From NCBI RefSeq assembly GCF_014641945.1, contig NZ_BMIJ01000006.1, positions 124,001 through 188,000 on the forward strand: a stretch of DNA of 64,000 nt. Reading direction: 5' to 3'. Numbering within the stretch: the stretch's first letter is position 1; each line of letters opens with the position of its first letter. Of the stretch, positions 42,005 to 50,073 are shown piece after piece. Under the pieces are notes generated by a model, which worked only from the letters and a program-made list of their open reading frames with translations, had not been told where the DNA came from and ran no database searches. The DNA comes from Marinobacterium zhoushanense. Lineage in GTDB: Bacteria > Pseudomonadota > Gammaproteobacteria > Pseudomonadales > Balneatricaceae. Made by a program: the position numbers and the translations under genes.

Positions 42005-42478
42005 ATGATAAGGATGATCCATCATTATTCTATCGCCGTTAACGATACCGCCCGGGTAGCGGGCGTATTGGCCAGCCTCTTTGGCGGGGTCGTGTCCAGG
42101 TTTGGCCCTTATCCGAATTCGTGGATCGTATGGATGGGTGATCAGCAGGGGACGGCAATCGAGCTGTACCCCAGGGGCACGGAAATGGTTCCGGATCGGA
42201 GCGGGGGGCAGGCGCAGTTTATACATAACGACACGACCAGTGGTTACTGCGCCACCCATGCGGCTATCTCCATAGCCCGCTCGCGTCAGGAGATCATTCA
42301 GCTTGCCGAAGAGCAGGGGTGGCAGGCGCGTGAGTTGCCACGTGGAGGGTTCAGCGTAATTGAGTTCTGGATCGAGAATCAGGTGATGATCGAGTTGCTG
42401 ACGCCGGATATGGCCGCCGATTATTTAGCCGTCACGGCCAAGTACTGCCGAGATGTGAATATGGATAAATTGAAATAA
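42005..42478 (+). CDS. Glyoxalase/VOC-like protein of unknown function
   Basis: A 157-residue protein that resembles the VOC (vicinal oxygen chelate) fold: MIHHYSIAVNDTARVAGVLASLFGG at the N-terminus is a beta-alpha start with a metal-type His pair, and IEFWIENQVMIELLTP near residue 120-135 corresponds to the C-terminal Glu-bearing strand. The match is weak, with only one clear module, so a function is not assigned. ATG 42005 or 42014 could be the start; neither has a well-spaced ribosome site. It stands alone between HAD and a diguanylate cyclase gene. Confidence 0.6.
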   Translation: MIRMIHHYSIAVNDTARVAGVLASLFGGVVSRFGPYPNSWIVWMGDQQGTAIELYPRGTEMVPDRSGGQAQFIHNDTTSGYCATHAAISIARSRQEIIQLAEEQGWQARELPRGGFSVIEFWIENQVMIELLTPDMAADYLAVTAKYCRDVNMDKLK

Positions 42479-42635
42479 TCTCCCCATCCGGTTTGTATAG
42501 TGTCTCTATTGGCCAACTATAAAACTGGACGGGGTATTAGCGTTTAATGGATAGTGTGGCGATAACCATGTAATCAGCTCGGATACATACGGCAATCCCG
42601 TAGCGAGCCGTTTAGTTGCGTCTTGGAGTAAGACT

Positions 42636-43595
42636 ATGATCGATCATGCGGATGAAGATGTGTACAAAACACTGTTGGAATCTACCAAGGCGATCCCCTG
42701 GAAAATCAATTGGGAAACTAAAGCGTTTGAATATATCGGCCCACAAATAGAGGATCTGCTCGGCTGGAGTCGTGAGAGCTGGGCTACGGCACAGGATTGG
42801 ATCGATCGGATCCACGAGGCCGAACGCGAACGAACGGCACATAATTGCATCGCATTAAGTGAAGATGGCGTCGATCATGAAGCGGACTACCGGGCTTTGA
42901 CTGCCGAAGGCGATTACGTCTGGGTCCGTGACGTGGTGCATGTGATCCGAGATAAGGGTGTCACCAAGGCGTTGGTTGGCTTCATCTTTGATATCTCCGA
43001 ACGCAAGGCGATGGAGGAGGAGCTGCGACAGGCCAACAAGAAGTTGGAGATGTTGTCTTTTCAGGATGGCCTGACCGGTGTCGCCAACCGCCGTCTGTAT
43101 GATGAAACTCTGGATCGCGAGTGGGCGCGGGCCATGCGCAATGGATCGACTATTTCGCTGATTGTGATCGATATAGATCACTTCAAGGATTACAACGATC
43201 AGTGCGGGCACTTGCAGGGTGACGAATGTCTGAAACTGGTCGCCGGAGCCCTACAGGAAATAGTTTCACGTTCTACAGACTTCTTCGCCCGTTACGGGGG
43301 AGAGGAGTTTGTCCTGCTGTTGCCTGATACCGGTCGGGAGGCGGCACGGGACATAGCCGAGCGTTGTCGTAGAAAGGTGCTCGATCTTTCTATTCCTCAC
43401 CCTGCATCCAGTGTGGGACAAGTGCTGACGATAAGCGCCGGAGTATCCAGCCTGGTGCCGGGTGAGGCTAACAGTCGCTCCGATCTTTTCAGGATTGCCG
43501 ACCGTATGCTGTATCAGGCCAAGCGAAACGGGCGTAACCGCTTTGCCTGCAGTTGGTCGCAGTCCTTGGTCTCTCCAAAATTGCTGGAAGGTTGA
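42636..43595 (+). CDS. PAS-GGDEF diguanylate cyclase
   Basis: A 319-residue soluble cyclase. A PAS-fold-3 domain covers about residues 10-130 (WKINWETKAFEYIGPQIEDLLGWSRESWATAQDWIDRIHEAERE), and the GGDEF domain about 145-305. The active site is GGEEF, and an RxxD inhibitory site (RSTD) lies five residues before it, so it should be an active, feedback-inhibited c-di-GMP synthase. ATG 42636 follows TGGAGTAAGACT. Its layout is the same as the enzyme at 34893, but the base composition here matches the chromosome. Confidence 0.93.
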   Translation: MIDHADEDVYKTLLESTKAIPWKINWETKAFEYIGPQIEDLLGWSRESWATAQDWIDRIHEAERERTAHNCIALSEDGVDHEADYRALTAEGDYVWVRDVVHVIRDKGVTKALVGFIFDISERKAMEEELRQANKKLEMLSFQDGLTGVANRRLYDETLDREWARAMRNGSTISLIVIDIDHFKDYNDQCGHLQGDECLKLVAGALQEIVSRSTDFFARYGGEEFVLLLPDTGREAARDIAERCRRKVLDLSIPHPASSVGQVLTISAGVSSLVPGEANSRSDLFRIADRMLYQAKRNGRNRFACSWSQSLVSPKLLEG

Positions 43596-43685
43596 ACGTG
43601 GCCAAGCGTGGTGCCGACAGCGCTCGATAGCCCAACGATTGTTTGAGCGCTATTATCCGATTCGGATATTGGATTAGGAGCTGTT

Positions 43686-43841
43686 ATGCGTAAACGGATT
43701 ATCGGTGCTTTCTTCAGCGGACTGTTGATTCTGGCCGGAGGATCTTATCTGGCTGGCTGCGCCACTATCGAAGGTGCGGGCAAGGATCTCAAGAAAGCCG
43801 GCGAAGCGATCAGCGACGCTGCTCGCGACGCGTCGAACTAA
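43686..43841 (+). CDS. Entericidin-type small lipoprotein
   Basis: A 51-residue ORF with a lipoprotein signal peptide: MRKRIIGAFFSGLLILAGGS, then the lipobox LAGC (acylated Cys at residue 21 or so), and a short mature tail ATIEGAGKDLKKAGEAISDAARDASN with the entericidin hallmark GxGKDxxxxGxxI. Entericidins are small envelope lipoproteins whose role is poorly known. AGGAGCTGTT precedes the ATG. It lies 90 bp after the diguanylate cyclase and has its own downstream hairpin, so it is probably monocistronic and stress or stationary-phase regulated, as is known for family members. Confidence 0.85.
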   Translation: MRKRIIGAFFSGLLILAGGSYLAGCATIEGAGKDLKKAGEAISDAARDASN

Positions 43842-43864
43842 CACACGTCTTTGATAGTGTTTTC

Positions 43865-43887
43865 ACGGGGAGCGCCAGGCTCTCCGT
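43865..43887 (+). terminator. Hairpin after the entericidin-type gene
   Basis: A 9-bp stem (ACGGGGAGC with GCTCTCCGT, one G-T pair) around GCCAG, 23 bp after the stop, followed by the pyrimidine-rich ACCTTTCTCC. Confidence 0.55.
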
Positions 43888-43956
43888 ACCTTTCTCCTGG
43901 CTAGACTCTCCAGCTCTAGGATCCGGCGAGCTTGATTCGGGATCGATATTTCATAT

Positions 43957-43976
43957 ATAGTTTGAATTCAAACTAT
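43957..43976. promoter_or_regulatory. Palindromic operator upstream of the MarR-FUSC operon
   Basis: ATAGTTTGAA and TTCAAACTAT form a perfect 20-bp palindrome 37 bp before the MarR gene. It has the size and symmetry of a MarR-family operator and lies where it would block the operon promoter, so autorepression is likely. Confidence 0.75.
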
Positions 43977-44013
43977 TTTAATTAAATCTATTTTTCTTCA
44001 AGAAAAGGTGACC

Positions 44014-44487
44014 GTGTCCAACTCAACTGCTCATCCAGGATCTGCCCGTGCTCGCTTTGGCTACCGGTTCGTAACCCTGGCCCGCCGCTGGCGCCGTTTT
44101 ATCGATATCAGATTGGCAGAGGCAGGTCTGACCGATGCGACCTGGGTGCCTTTGATGCATCTGGAGCAATCCGGCGATGGGATCAGTCAAAAGCTGCTCG
44201 CTGAACGGGCAGGGATCGACACCTCAACGCTGGTGCGCTTGATCGATATCTTGGAGCGTAAAGGGCTGTTGGAGAGGCGCACCGATGCGGAAGATCGCCG
44301 AGCGCGCAAGATCTACCTAACCTCAGCGGGAAAGCAACAGGTCGAGGCGATTCGGCAAACGCTGGAAGAGGCAGAAGCGGAGGCGCTGAATGATCTTGAC
44401 GACGAACAGCTGGAACAGATGTTGTGCTGGATAGAAGCAATTGAAGGCCGTCTTAGCAAGAGGCTTGCTGAGGAGCGGGGCGCATGA
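44014..44487 (+). CDS. MarR-family regulator
   Basis: A 157-residue winged-helix regulator (GTG 44014; AAAAGG lies about six bases upstream; GTG 44008 would add two residues). The DNA-binding part reads GDGISQKLLAERAGIDTSTLVRLIDILERKGLLERRTDAEDRRARKIYLTSAGKQQVEAI, a complete MarR HTH and wing. Its stop overlaps the start of the FUSC exporter (ATGA), so they are one operon, and a perfect palindrome sits in the promoter region. It probably represses the exporter until an aromatic acid or similar ligand is bound. Confidence 0.94.
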   Translation: MSNSTAHPGSARARFGYRFVTLARRWRRFIDIRLAEAGLTDATWVPLMHLEQSGDGISQKLLAERAGIDTSTLVRLIDILERKGLLERRTDAEDRRARKIYLTSAGKQQVEAIRQTLEEAEAEALNDLDDEQLEQMLCWIEAIEGRLSKRLAEERGA

Positions 44488-46415
44488 TCGGCATCAGCTG
44501 GCTGTCGAGACTGGGCTTCGATACTGTCCGATTTGGCTTTGTATTACGCACCGGGCTGGCGGTGTGCTTGGCGATTGCTCTGGCCTGGTCCGTCGGGTTA
44601 GAACATCCGCAATGGGCGGGGATGACGGTATGGGCAGCCTCCCTGCCGACACGTGGCCAACTGCTGGCAAAGAGTGGTGCGCGTCTTGTCGGCACGCTGC
44701 TGGGATCGATGGTCGGCATCCTGCTGGTCTTTCTGGCGGCAGGACAGGTCGCCTGGTTGGCGTTGGGGTTGTCGCTCTGGATCGCCCTGTGTGTGTTTGC
44801 AGCGCATCTGGTACGCAGTTTCGTCTCCTATGGCTGTATGCTGGCTGGATACTCGGCGGCGCTGGTGGCGCTGGTTGATACTGCGCATCACGATCAGATT
44901 TTAACGCTTGGTCTCGATCGTATGCTGACCGCCGTCGTCGGGGTGCTGGTTGCGATTGCGATCAGCTGGTTTTTTGCTCAGCGTGCCGGCGGCAGCGAAG
45001 AGCGTCCGGAGCTGAGGGCTATTACGGCTGGCGTCTTGCGCCTGCTGTCGGCAAGACTGGTATCGGGTCCGGAGGCCTCGACTGCGGAGAGTGACCGGCT
45101 GATTGCACGGCTCGCGGCGCTGGATGCGTCGTTGGAGATGCGCGGGATAGCTTCGGCTCGTTCGCGACAGCAGGTGCGGCGCGTGCGGCTTCTGTTACTG
45201 GTATTGGTGTCGATACTGATCTGGAGTCGCAAGGCGAAAAGCCGCGAGCTCGGCGAAGCGCTCGTAGCCGCGTTAGGAGACGCGGTGAGGGCGATCGAGT
45301 TGGCCGATTTCGAGTGCTCGAAACGAGCGTTAAGCCGTGCGATCGATCTATGTGAACAGGAGTCAAACCTGGCCCGACTGCACTATAACCTGTCCCGCCT
45401 GCTGGCGCTTGCGGCGGCGCTTGAGGATAGATGGGGCAAGGAACCGGGTGACAAGCTCGACAGCAGCCTGACGCTACACCGCGACTGGATCGGTGCTCGG
45501 CAATCCGGTATTCGGGCGCTGACGCTGATGCTAAGCGTTGGCACCGTTTGGCTGCTGTCCGGTTCGCAGATTGGCGCCTTCATGTTATTGGGCACGGCGG
45601 TGATGACCTCTCTGTTTTCCACCTTCGACAGCCCAGCGTCGACCATGCGATCAGTTTTTCTAGGGCAGGTGTTGGGGGCCAGTGCGGCGCTGATCTGCCG
45701 CTGGTTGATCTGGCCTGAGGTTCAGAATGAATTGGTCCTGGTGCTGTCGATCTTCCCTTTCGTCATGCTGGGTGTGCTGGTCTTCGCGCACCGTAGGCTG
45801 GTGCTTGCCGGCATGGATTACAACATGGTGCTGTTGCTGCTATTGCAGCCCCACCTGCCACTTACCGGTAGTTTGGAATATGGCTTGTCGATGGCGGCGG
45901 CAGTTGTCTCCGCGCCATTGATTGCAATGCTGGGGTATTGGCTGATCTATCCGATCAACGCCGAACGTCGTATCGATACTATGCGCCTAATGATGCTGCA
46001 TGAACTGAACGATATGGCGGTAAAGCCGGCAAACGGCGCGAGCCGGGAGCGGTGGCGGATCCGTTTGTATCACCGCCTGCTGCACTTGGTACGTTGGTCG
46101 AACCTGGTTGGCGACCGGCGGTTTCCGGCGGCAGAATGGGGTGTCACGTTGCTGCGCCTGGAGATGGTCACTGAGATGCTGCAGTCGCTGTTGGCAAAGC
46201 CTCAGGCCCTGTCGGTTGGGACCCAGCGCGCGGCACGCCATGCGCTGCTGCGGATCGCGCAGCTGGGGCGAGATCCTTTAGCCGTGCTTAGAGCGCTTAG
46301 GCTTGTCAGCCGTCGATTGGGCCGCGAGCGGGGTGAGCAGGATGAGGCGCCGTTGGCGTTGGCGATGCAGGCATTGGAAGACAACCTGTCTCTCTTTACC
46401 CGCAAGCTCAGGTAA
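44484..46415 (+). CDS. FUSC-family aromatic acid/efflux membrane protein (AaeB-like)
   Basis: A 643-residue membrane protein with two blocks of membrane helices (about 15-175 and 345-500), each followed by a cytosolic helical region, the layout of the fusaric acid resistance/AaeB family. Typical parts: VRFGFVLRTGLAVCLAIALAWSVGLEHPQWAGMTVWAASLPTRGQLLAKSGARLVGTLLGS and, in the second half, IGAFMLLGTAVMTSLFSTFDSPASTMRSVFLGQVLG. It starts in the MarR stop codon. Such proteins usually work with a membrane fusion protein (AaeA-like), but none is encoded next to it here. Confidence 0.92.
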   Translation: MIGISWLSRLGFDTVRFGFVLRTGLAVCLAIALAWSVGLEHPQWAGMTVWAASLPTRGQLLAKSGARLVGTLLGSMVGILLVFLAAGQVAWLALGLSLWIALCVFAAHLVRSFVSYGCMLAGYSAALVALVDTAHHDQILTLGLDRMLTAVVGVLVAIAISWFFAQRAGGSEERPELRAITAGVLRLLSARLVSGPEASTAESDRLIARLAALDASLEMRGIASARSRQQVRRVRLLLLVLVSILIWSRKAKSRELGEALVAALGDAVRAIELADFECSKRALSRAIDLCEQESNLARLHYNLSRLLALAAALEDRWGKEPGDKLDSSLTLHRDWIGARQSGIRALTLMLSVGTVWLLSGSQIGAFMLLGTAVMTSLFSTFDSPASTMRSVFLGQVLGASAALICRWLIWPEVQNELVLVLSIFPFVMLGVLVFAHRRLVLAGMDYNMVLLLLLQPHLPLTGSLEYGLSMAAAVVSAPLIAMLGYWLIYPINAERRIDTMRLMMLHELNDMAVKPANGASRERWRIRLYHRLLHLVRWSNLVGDRRFPAAEWGVTLLRLEMVTEMLQSLLAKPQALSVGTQRAARHALLRIAQLGRDPLAVLRALRLVSRRLGRERGEQDEAPLALAMQALEDNLSLFTRKLR

Positions 46416-46431
46416 GCGTCTCGTCGTCAGC

Positions 46432-46447
46432 TGTCATAAAGCTGACA
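46432..46447. promoter_or_regulatory. NifA-type upstream activator sequence candidate
   Basis: TGT-N10-ACA (TGTCATAAAGCTGACA) matches the NifA upstream activator pattern and is 115 bp before the GG of the -24 element ahead of the Nif11-type gene, a normal enhancer distance. It is also a simple TGTCA/TGACA dyad, so another activator or a weak terminator for the FUSC gene is possible. Confidence 0.45.
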
Positions 46448-46561
46448 TAGGGGGAAATTGTCAGGTTTGTGATAGTGTGATTCTGCAATTAAATGGTGCT
46501 ATCTGTTCGCATTTATCGCGAATATCGATGATGTTGTCGGTTGTTGGTGCGGGGTTTTCTC

Positions 46562-46577
46562 TGGTCCGAATATTGCT
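46562..46577 (+). promoter_or_regulatory. Sigma-54 (-24/-12) promoter candidate for the Nif11-type gene
   Basis: TGGTCC-N5-TTGCT has the invariant GG (46563-46564) and GC (46575-46576) with exactly 10 bases between them. The predicted start near 46588 leaves a 35-nt leader with AAGGAG before ATG 46623. Confidence 0.6.
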
Positions 46578-46622
46578 CTCATAGAGCGCAACTCAAATAA
46601 CCGGGAATCAAAGGAGACCACT

Positions 46623-46841
46623 ATGTCTGTAGCCGATATCAAGGCGTTCGCAGATGCAGCCAAGGCTGATGCCAGCCTGGGTGAGTCGCTCAAGGCCTGT
46701 CTGAAAATGAAAGAGCTGTTCGCGCTGGCGCGTGAAAATGGGTTCAATTTCATCGAAGATGAGCTCTATCCACCTAATGAGCCTCAGTTTACCGAAGATC
46801 AGCTGTCCGAGCGGCTGGCCAAAGCGTTGTTACGGGCCTGA
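46623..46841 (+). CDS. Nif11-domain small protein
   Basis: A 72-residue protein. Residues 1-50 match the Nif11 pattern (MSVADIKAFADAAKADASLGESLKACLKMKELFALARENGFNFIEDEL), the domain found in some nitrogen-fixation operons and as the leader of nitrile-hydratase-like RiPP precursors. It has no double-glycine cleavage site or Cys/Ser/Thr-rich core after the domain, so it is not a RiPP precursor. AAAGGAGACCACT precedes the ATG. A -24/-12 promoter and a TGT-N10-ACA element lie upstream, in line with NifA/RpoN control; no other nif gene is in the window. Convergent with the DUF1127 gene. Confidence 0.8.
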   Translation: MSVADIKAFADAAKADASLGESLKACLKMKELFALARENGFNFIEDELYPPNEPQFTEDQLSERLAKALLRA

Positions 46842-46868
46842 TATTCTCGCCAGTCGCTGAAGCAGCCT

Positions 46869-46896
46869 GGTGCGGACGTTAATTGGCGTCCGCACC
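46869..46896. terminator. Bidirectional hairpin between Nif11-type and DUF1127 genes
   Basis: Perfect 10-bp arms GGTGCGGACG and CGTCCGCACC around an 8-nt loop in the 62-bp gap between convergent stop codons. Confidence 0.65.
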
Positions 46897-46903
46897 CGGT
46901 GAT

Positions 46904-47128
46904 TTATTCCCGCCAGAACGGTTTACTGCCCTCATGAACGGCGTCGGCACGGCTGATACCGATATCCTTCAGCATCCAGGGAGACAGGGCCATCAGCTGA
47001 TCGCGCTGACGGTGACGCTGTCGCCACTCACCGATTCGCTTCAAGAGTCTCTTCAACCGCGTGTTGAATCCGACAGTTTGCGATTGCACGGCGTCGGCAG
47101 GCGCAACGGTTTTAACTGAGCTGTTCAT
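46904..47128 (-). CDS. DUF1127 (YjiS-like) small protein
   Basis: A 74-residue basic protein. ATG 47128 has AGGAG eight bases upstream; a GTG at 47137 would add three residues. The C-terminal half reads RLLKRIGEWRQRHRQRDQLMALSPWMLKDIGISRADA, the DUF1127 signature (x-Leu-x-DIGISRxDA). Small DUF1127 proteins have been tied to RNA turnover and phosphate or carbon metabolism in alphaproteobacteria; for this one the role is unknown. It is divergent from the LysR gene at 47310. Confidence 0.88.
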   Translation of the reverse strand: MNSSVKTVAPADAVQSQTVGFNTRLKRLLKRIGEWRQRHRQRDQLMALSPWMLKDIGISRADAVHEGSKPFWRE

Positions 47129-47309
47129 TTCGATCACTCCTGCTTGGTTTAGGCTTACAGGCTAGGGAGTGCGCGATTGTTGATCCAATCGTTTGTATGG
47201 AATGGGGCGTTCAGGAATTGTGATGGGCGCTGCTCAAATGGCTATGCTTTAATCTTGGGGGCAGGCTTAGAATTATGAATAGCCCTACCGGGCTGGCGAG
47301 GACGGCAAG

Positions 47310-48242
47310 ATGGAACTCTATCACCTCAAAACCTTTGTCAAAGTGGCGGATGAGGGCAACCTGACCCGCGCCTCCCAGGCGTTATTTACCAGTCAGCCGG
47401 CGATCAGTGCTCAGATCAAGGCGCTTGAGGAGGAGCAGGGCGTACAGCTGTTCTCGCGCACCCCGAAGGGGATGCTGTTGACCCAGTCCGGCCGTCAGCT
47501 GTACGAACAGGCGAGACTGACACTGAACGCTGCAGAGCAGCTTAAATTAAATGCCTCCCGTTTACGTGAAGAGTTGGTCGGTGAGTTGCGGGTCGGCATG
47601 CACACCGATTACGAGTATCTGCGGGTCGGCGATATGTACCAGATGATCTCGTCCCGCCACCCGCAACTGGTGACCCATTTTCTGCAGAGCAGCAGTGCCA
47701 GGATTCTCCACGAACTGCGCCACGATGAGCTGGACGCCGGATTCATGTTTGGCCCCTGTCGGGCGTCCGACATGGCGGTGACTCCTCTTGGTGAGGTCGG
47801 AATGCGGATTATAGCGCCCAGTGCATGGTCGACAGAGGTGGCCGGCGCCTCTCTGGCCGATCTTGCTCGTCTGCCTTGGGTTTATACCACGCCCGGCTGC
47901 CCCTTCTACCTTTTGTTTGAAGCCCTGTTCGAAGCGGGCAACCCGCTACCAAGACAGATCGTCTGGTGCGATAACGAGGATGCGATACGCACGCTGTTGC
48001 GTGCCGGTGTGGGCCTGTCGGTGGTGCGGGTGGATGACGCCGAACGTGCGGTCGATGAGGGTTACGGTGTGTGTTGGGACGGTGCCGTGCCATCGCTGGC
48101 GATCAACCTGGTAATGCTGAAGCAACGAGCGCAGGAGCCTGCCCTGGTGGCGCTTAAAGAGAGCGTTTGCGCCCTGTGGGGCGTTGACGAGAGTCAGAGC
48201 GCCGTACAGAGCGAACATCAAACCGCGCAGCTGACGGGCTAG
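47310..48242 (+). CDS. LysR-family regulator
   Basis: A 310-residue LysR regulator. HTH about 1-60: MELYHLKTFVKVADEGNLTRASQALFTSQPAISAQIKALEEEQGVQLFSRTPKGM. The effector domain (about 90-295) follows. It is divergent from the DUF1127 gene (about 180 bp between starts) and convergent with a lipoprotein gene, whose 3' end it overlaps by 4 bp. No metabolic gene is next to it, so the target is not evident. CAAG is the only ribosome-like signal before ATG 47310. Confidence 0.92.
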   Translation: MELYHLKTFVKVADEGNLTRASQALFTSQPAISAQIKALEEEQGVQLFSRTPKGMLLTQSGRQLYEQARLTLNAAEQLKLNASRLREELVGELRVGMHTDYEYLRVGDMYQMISSRHPQLVTHFLQSSSARILHELRHDELDAGFMFGPCRASDMAVTPLGEVGMRIIAPSAWSTEVAGASLADLARLPWVYTTPGCPFYLLFEALFEAGNPLPRQIVWCDNEDAIRTLLRAGVGLSVVRVDDAERAVDEGYGVCWDGAVPSLAINLVMLKQRAQEPALVALKESVCALWGVDESQSAVQSEHQTAQLTG

Positions 48243-49852
48243 TCAATAATACTTGCCAGCAATCGTTTGCCTTCGGTGTCCAGCTGATGCTCGTGTTCAT
48301 GAAGGTAGAGGGTCGTGTCCCGGAGCGCCCAGACTTTGTTACGCTCAGGCAAGTCTTTCAGCGTTTTTAGCGCGGCGTTGATCTCACCCGAGCTCAACTG
48401 CTGTTTGAACTCGAGATCCTTAAGTCTGTCGCGTGTCCGATCCGACAGATCGAAGTCGGACAACAGCCGCTGGTAGCCTTCCGAGTTGCCCTGTTCGATA
48501 AACATACGTGCAAGTCGGACAAGAGCGCTATCCAGTGCCGAGCTCATCTCGGCGGACGCCGCGCGCGTTAACAGCGTGTCGAGCAGTGTGTCTGCCGCCT
48601 CTGTTTCCGATAGATCACGGTAGAGTTCCACCGTTCTCAGGTTCTGGCTGAAGTCAAGGGGGGAGAAGGGGGCACGCGTAGCACGCACCGCTGCCAGGTC
48701 CAGCAGAGATTTCCGGCGGCTGGATGTGGCGGCCCCAGGCTGTATAACGGCGTAGATCTTGGCCAGCTTCTGTAGATCGCCAATACTGACCTCCTGTTCC
48801 GAGAGGGTTTCGACTTCGTCATAGGCACGGTCGGCAAACCGCTTCGCATCCGCGTATCGTGCTTCACCATTGAGTGTGTCGGCACTGTTGAGCCAACCAC
48901 TGAGCCGGACTTTAGGCAACTTGATGACATTGATCCGGTTGAACGCTTCATCGACCCGGCCGCTTAGCGCATAGACATCCGCTATGTGGGCGTCAACAAA
49001 GGTTGTGTAGTGCCGGTCGCCCTTTTCGATGGCGCGGTCCCTGTCGCGCTCGATCAGCTCGATTGCCAGATCGAACTGTTGCTGGCGCTTCAGGTCGGAC
49101 ACCAGCAGTACATTGCTGAAATAGTTGTAGCGCTCGGTGGTCACCGCATAGTCCACGAGATCCCTCATGATGCGATTGGCGGTCGAAGTATCGCCCAGTA
49201 GTCGATACTCCCGGGCGATCTCGGCGTAACTCTTCATGTAAAAGCCAGCGTTTTTATCACGGTAGGGTGCGAGTATCGGGGGCAGCTCCTTCAGCACCTC
49301 TATTGCGCGTTGGTCTTCACCGAGTGCTCTGGCACCCTTCACCTCATCCATGCCGAGCCAGAAACCGTAGGAGGGCATATCGGAGGCAAGCCGGGCTCTC
49401 AGTTGATCGGCGTACGCCCAATCCCCCAGCGCCATTGCAGCCTGCCCCAGCGTCTGTAATGCACTGGCTGGATCCAGTGATGCGGAGGTATCCACCTCTT
49501 TGGCGTATCTGGTACAGGTGGGCATAAGCGCGGTAGCCTGCTCCGTGCGATCGCTTTCCAGATAGTAGTGAACAATGTGAGCGCAGGCGTTGGTTTTATA
49601 GTGGGGGTAGTTGAGGGTGTTGATGATCTCCAGGGCCTTTTCCGGCTTCTCCAGTTTGGCGTAGGTGAGTGCCAGAGAGCTGGTCATTCCCGGCATCTCG
49701 CGATCGCCATAATCCTCCTCCAGATCACGGGCGATCTCATAGGCGGCGGCGATAGCACTGTACTGGTCGATTGGGCGGTCCGGTTCCGAAAAGCAGCCCG
49801 TCAGTAACAGCGGCAGAATCCAGATAGAACGAGTGCGTGGATGAAGTTTCAT
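48239..49852 (-). CDS. TPR-like repeat lipoprotein
   Basis: A 537-residue predicted lipoprotein: signal peptide MKLHPRTRSIWILPLLLTGC with lipobox LLTGC (Cys about residue 20), then a long helical repeat region through the C-terminus. Repeated patterns such as LALTYAKLEKPEKALEII, IHAYYLES-like, YAEIAREYRLLGDTSTANRIM, IADVYALSGRVDEAFNRI and LVRLARMFIEQGNSEG are TPR-like pairs of helices. No catalytic domain is present. It may be an envelope scaffold; the family is not named with confidence. AGGAGG precedes the ATG at good spacing. It is a single-gene unit. Confidence 0.75.
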   Translation of the reverse strand: MKLHPRTRSIWILPLLLTGCFSEPDRPIDQYSAIAAAYEIARDLEEDYGDREMPGMTSSLALTYAKLEKPEKALEIINTLNYPHYKTNACAHIVHYYLESDRTEQATALMPTCTRYAKEVDTSASLDPASALQTLGQAAMALGDWAYADQLRARLASDMPSYGFWLGMDEVKGARALGEDQRAIEVLKELPPILAPYRDKNAGFYMKSYAEIAREYRLLGDTSTANRIMRDLVDYAVTTERYNYFSNVLLVSDLKRQQQFDLAIELIERDRDRAIEKGDRHYTTFVDAHIADVYALSGRVDEAFNRINVIKLPKVRLSGWLNSADTLNGEARYADAKRFADRAYDEVETLSEQEVSIGDLQKLAKIYAVIQPGAATSSRRKSLLDLAAVRATRAPFSPLDFSQNLRTVELYRDLSETEAADTLLDTLLTRAASAEMSSALDSALVRLARMFIEQGNSEGYQRLLSDFDLSDRTRDRLKDLEFKQQLSSGEINAALKTLKDLPERNKVWALRDTTLYLHEHEHQLDTEGKRLLASIID

Positions 49853-50073
49853 GCCTGTGTGCCTCCTGCTTCAGGTGGCCCTAGACAGCTGCTGGGCCGG
49901 ATGTGCTGCCGCCGTCATTGGCAGCTGCATCGATGGTAACCGAGGAGCAGGGATAAGTTAAATAGTGCCAGGGACGCAGGATGATGGTGCACAATCTGTG
50001 CAGGAGTTGTCTGGACGTGTCAGAATGCGCTCTTTAAACACTCATAACTTGAGTGGTTATTGAGGAGGGTTGA

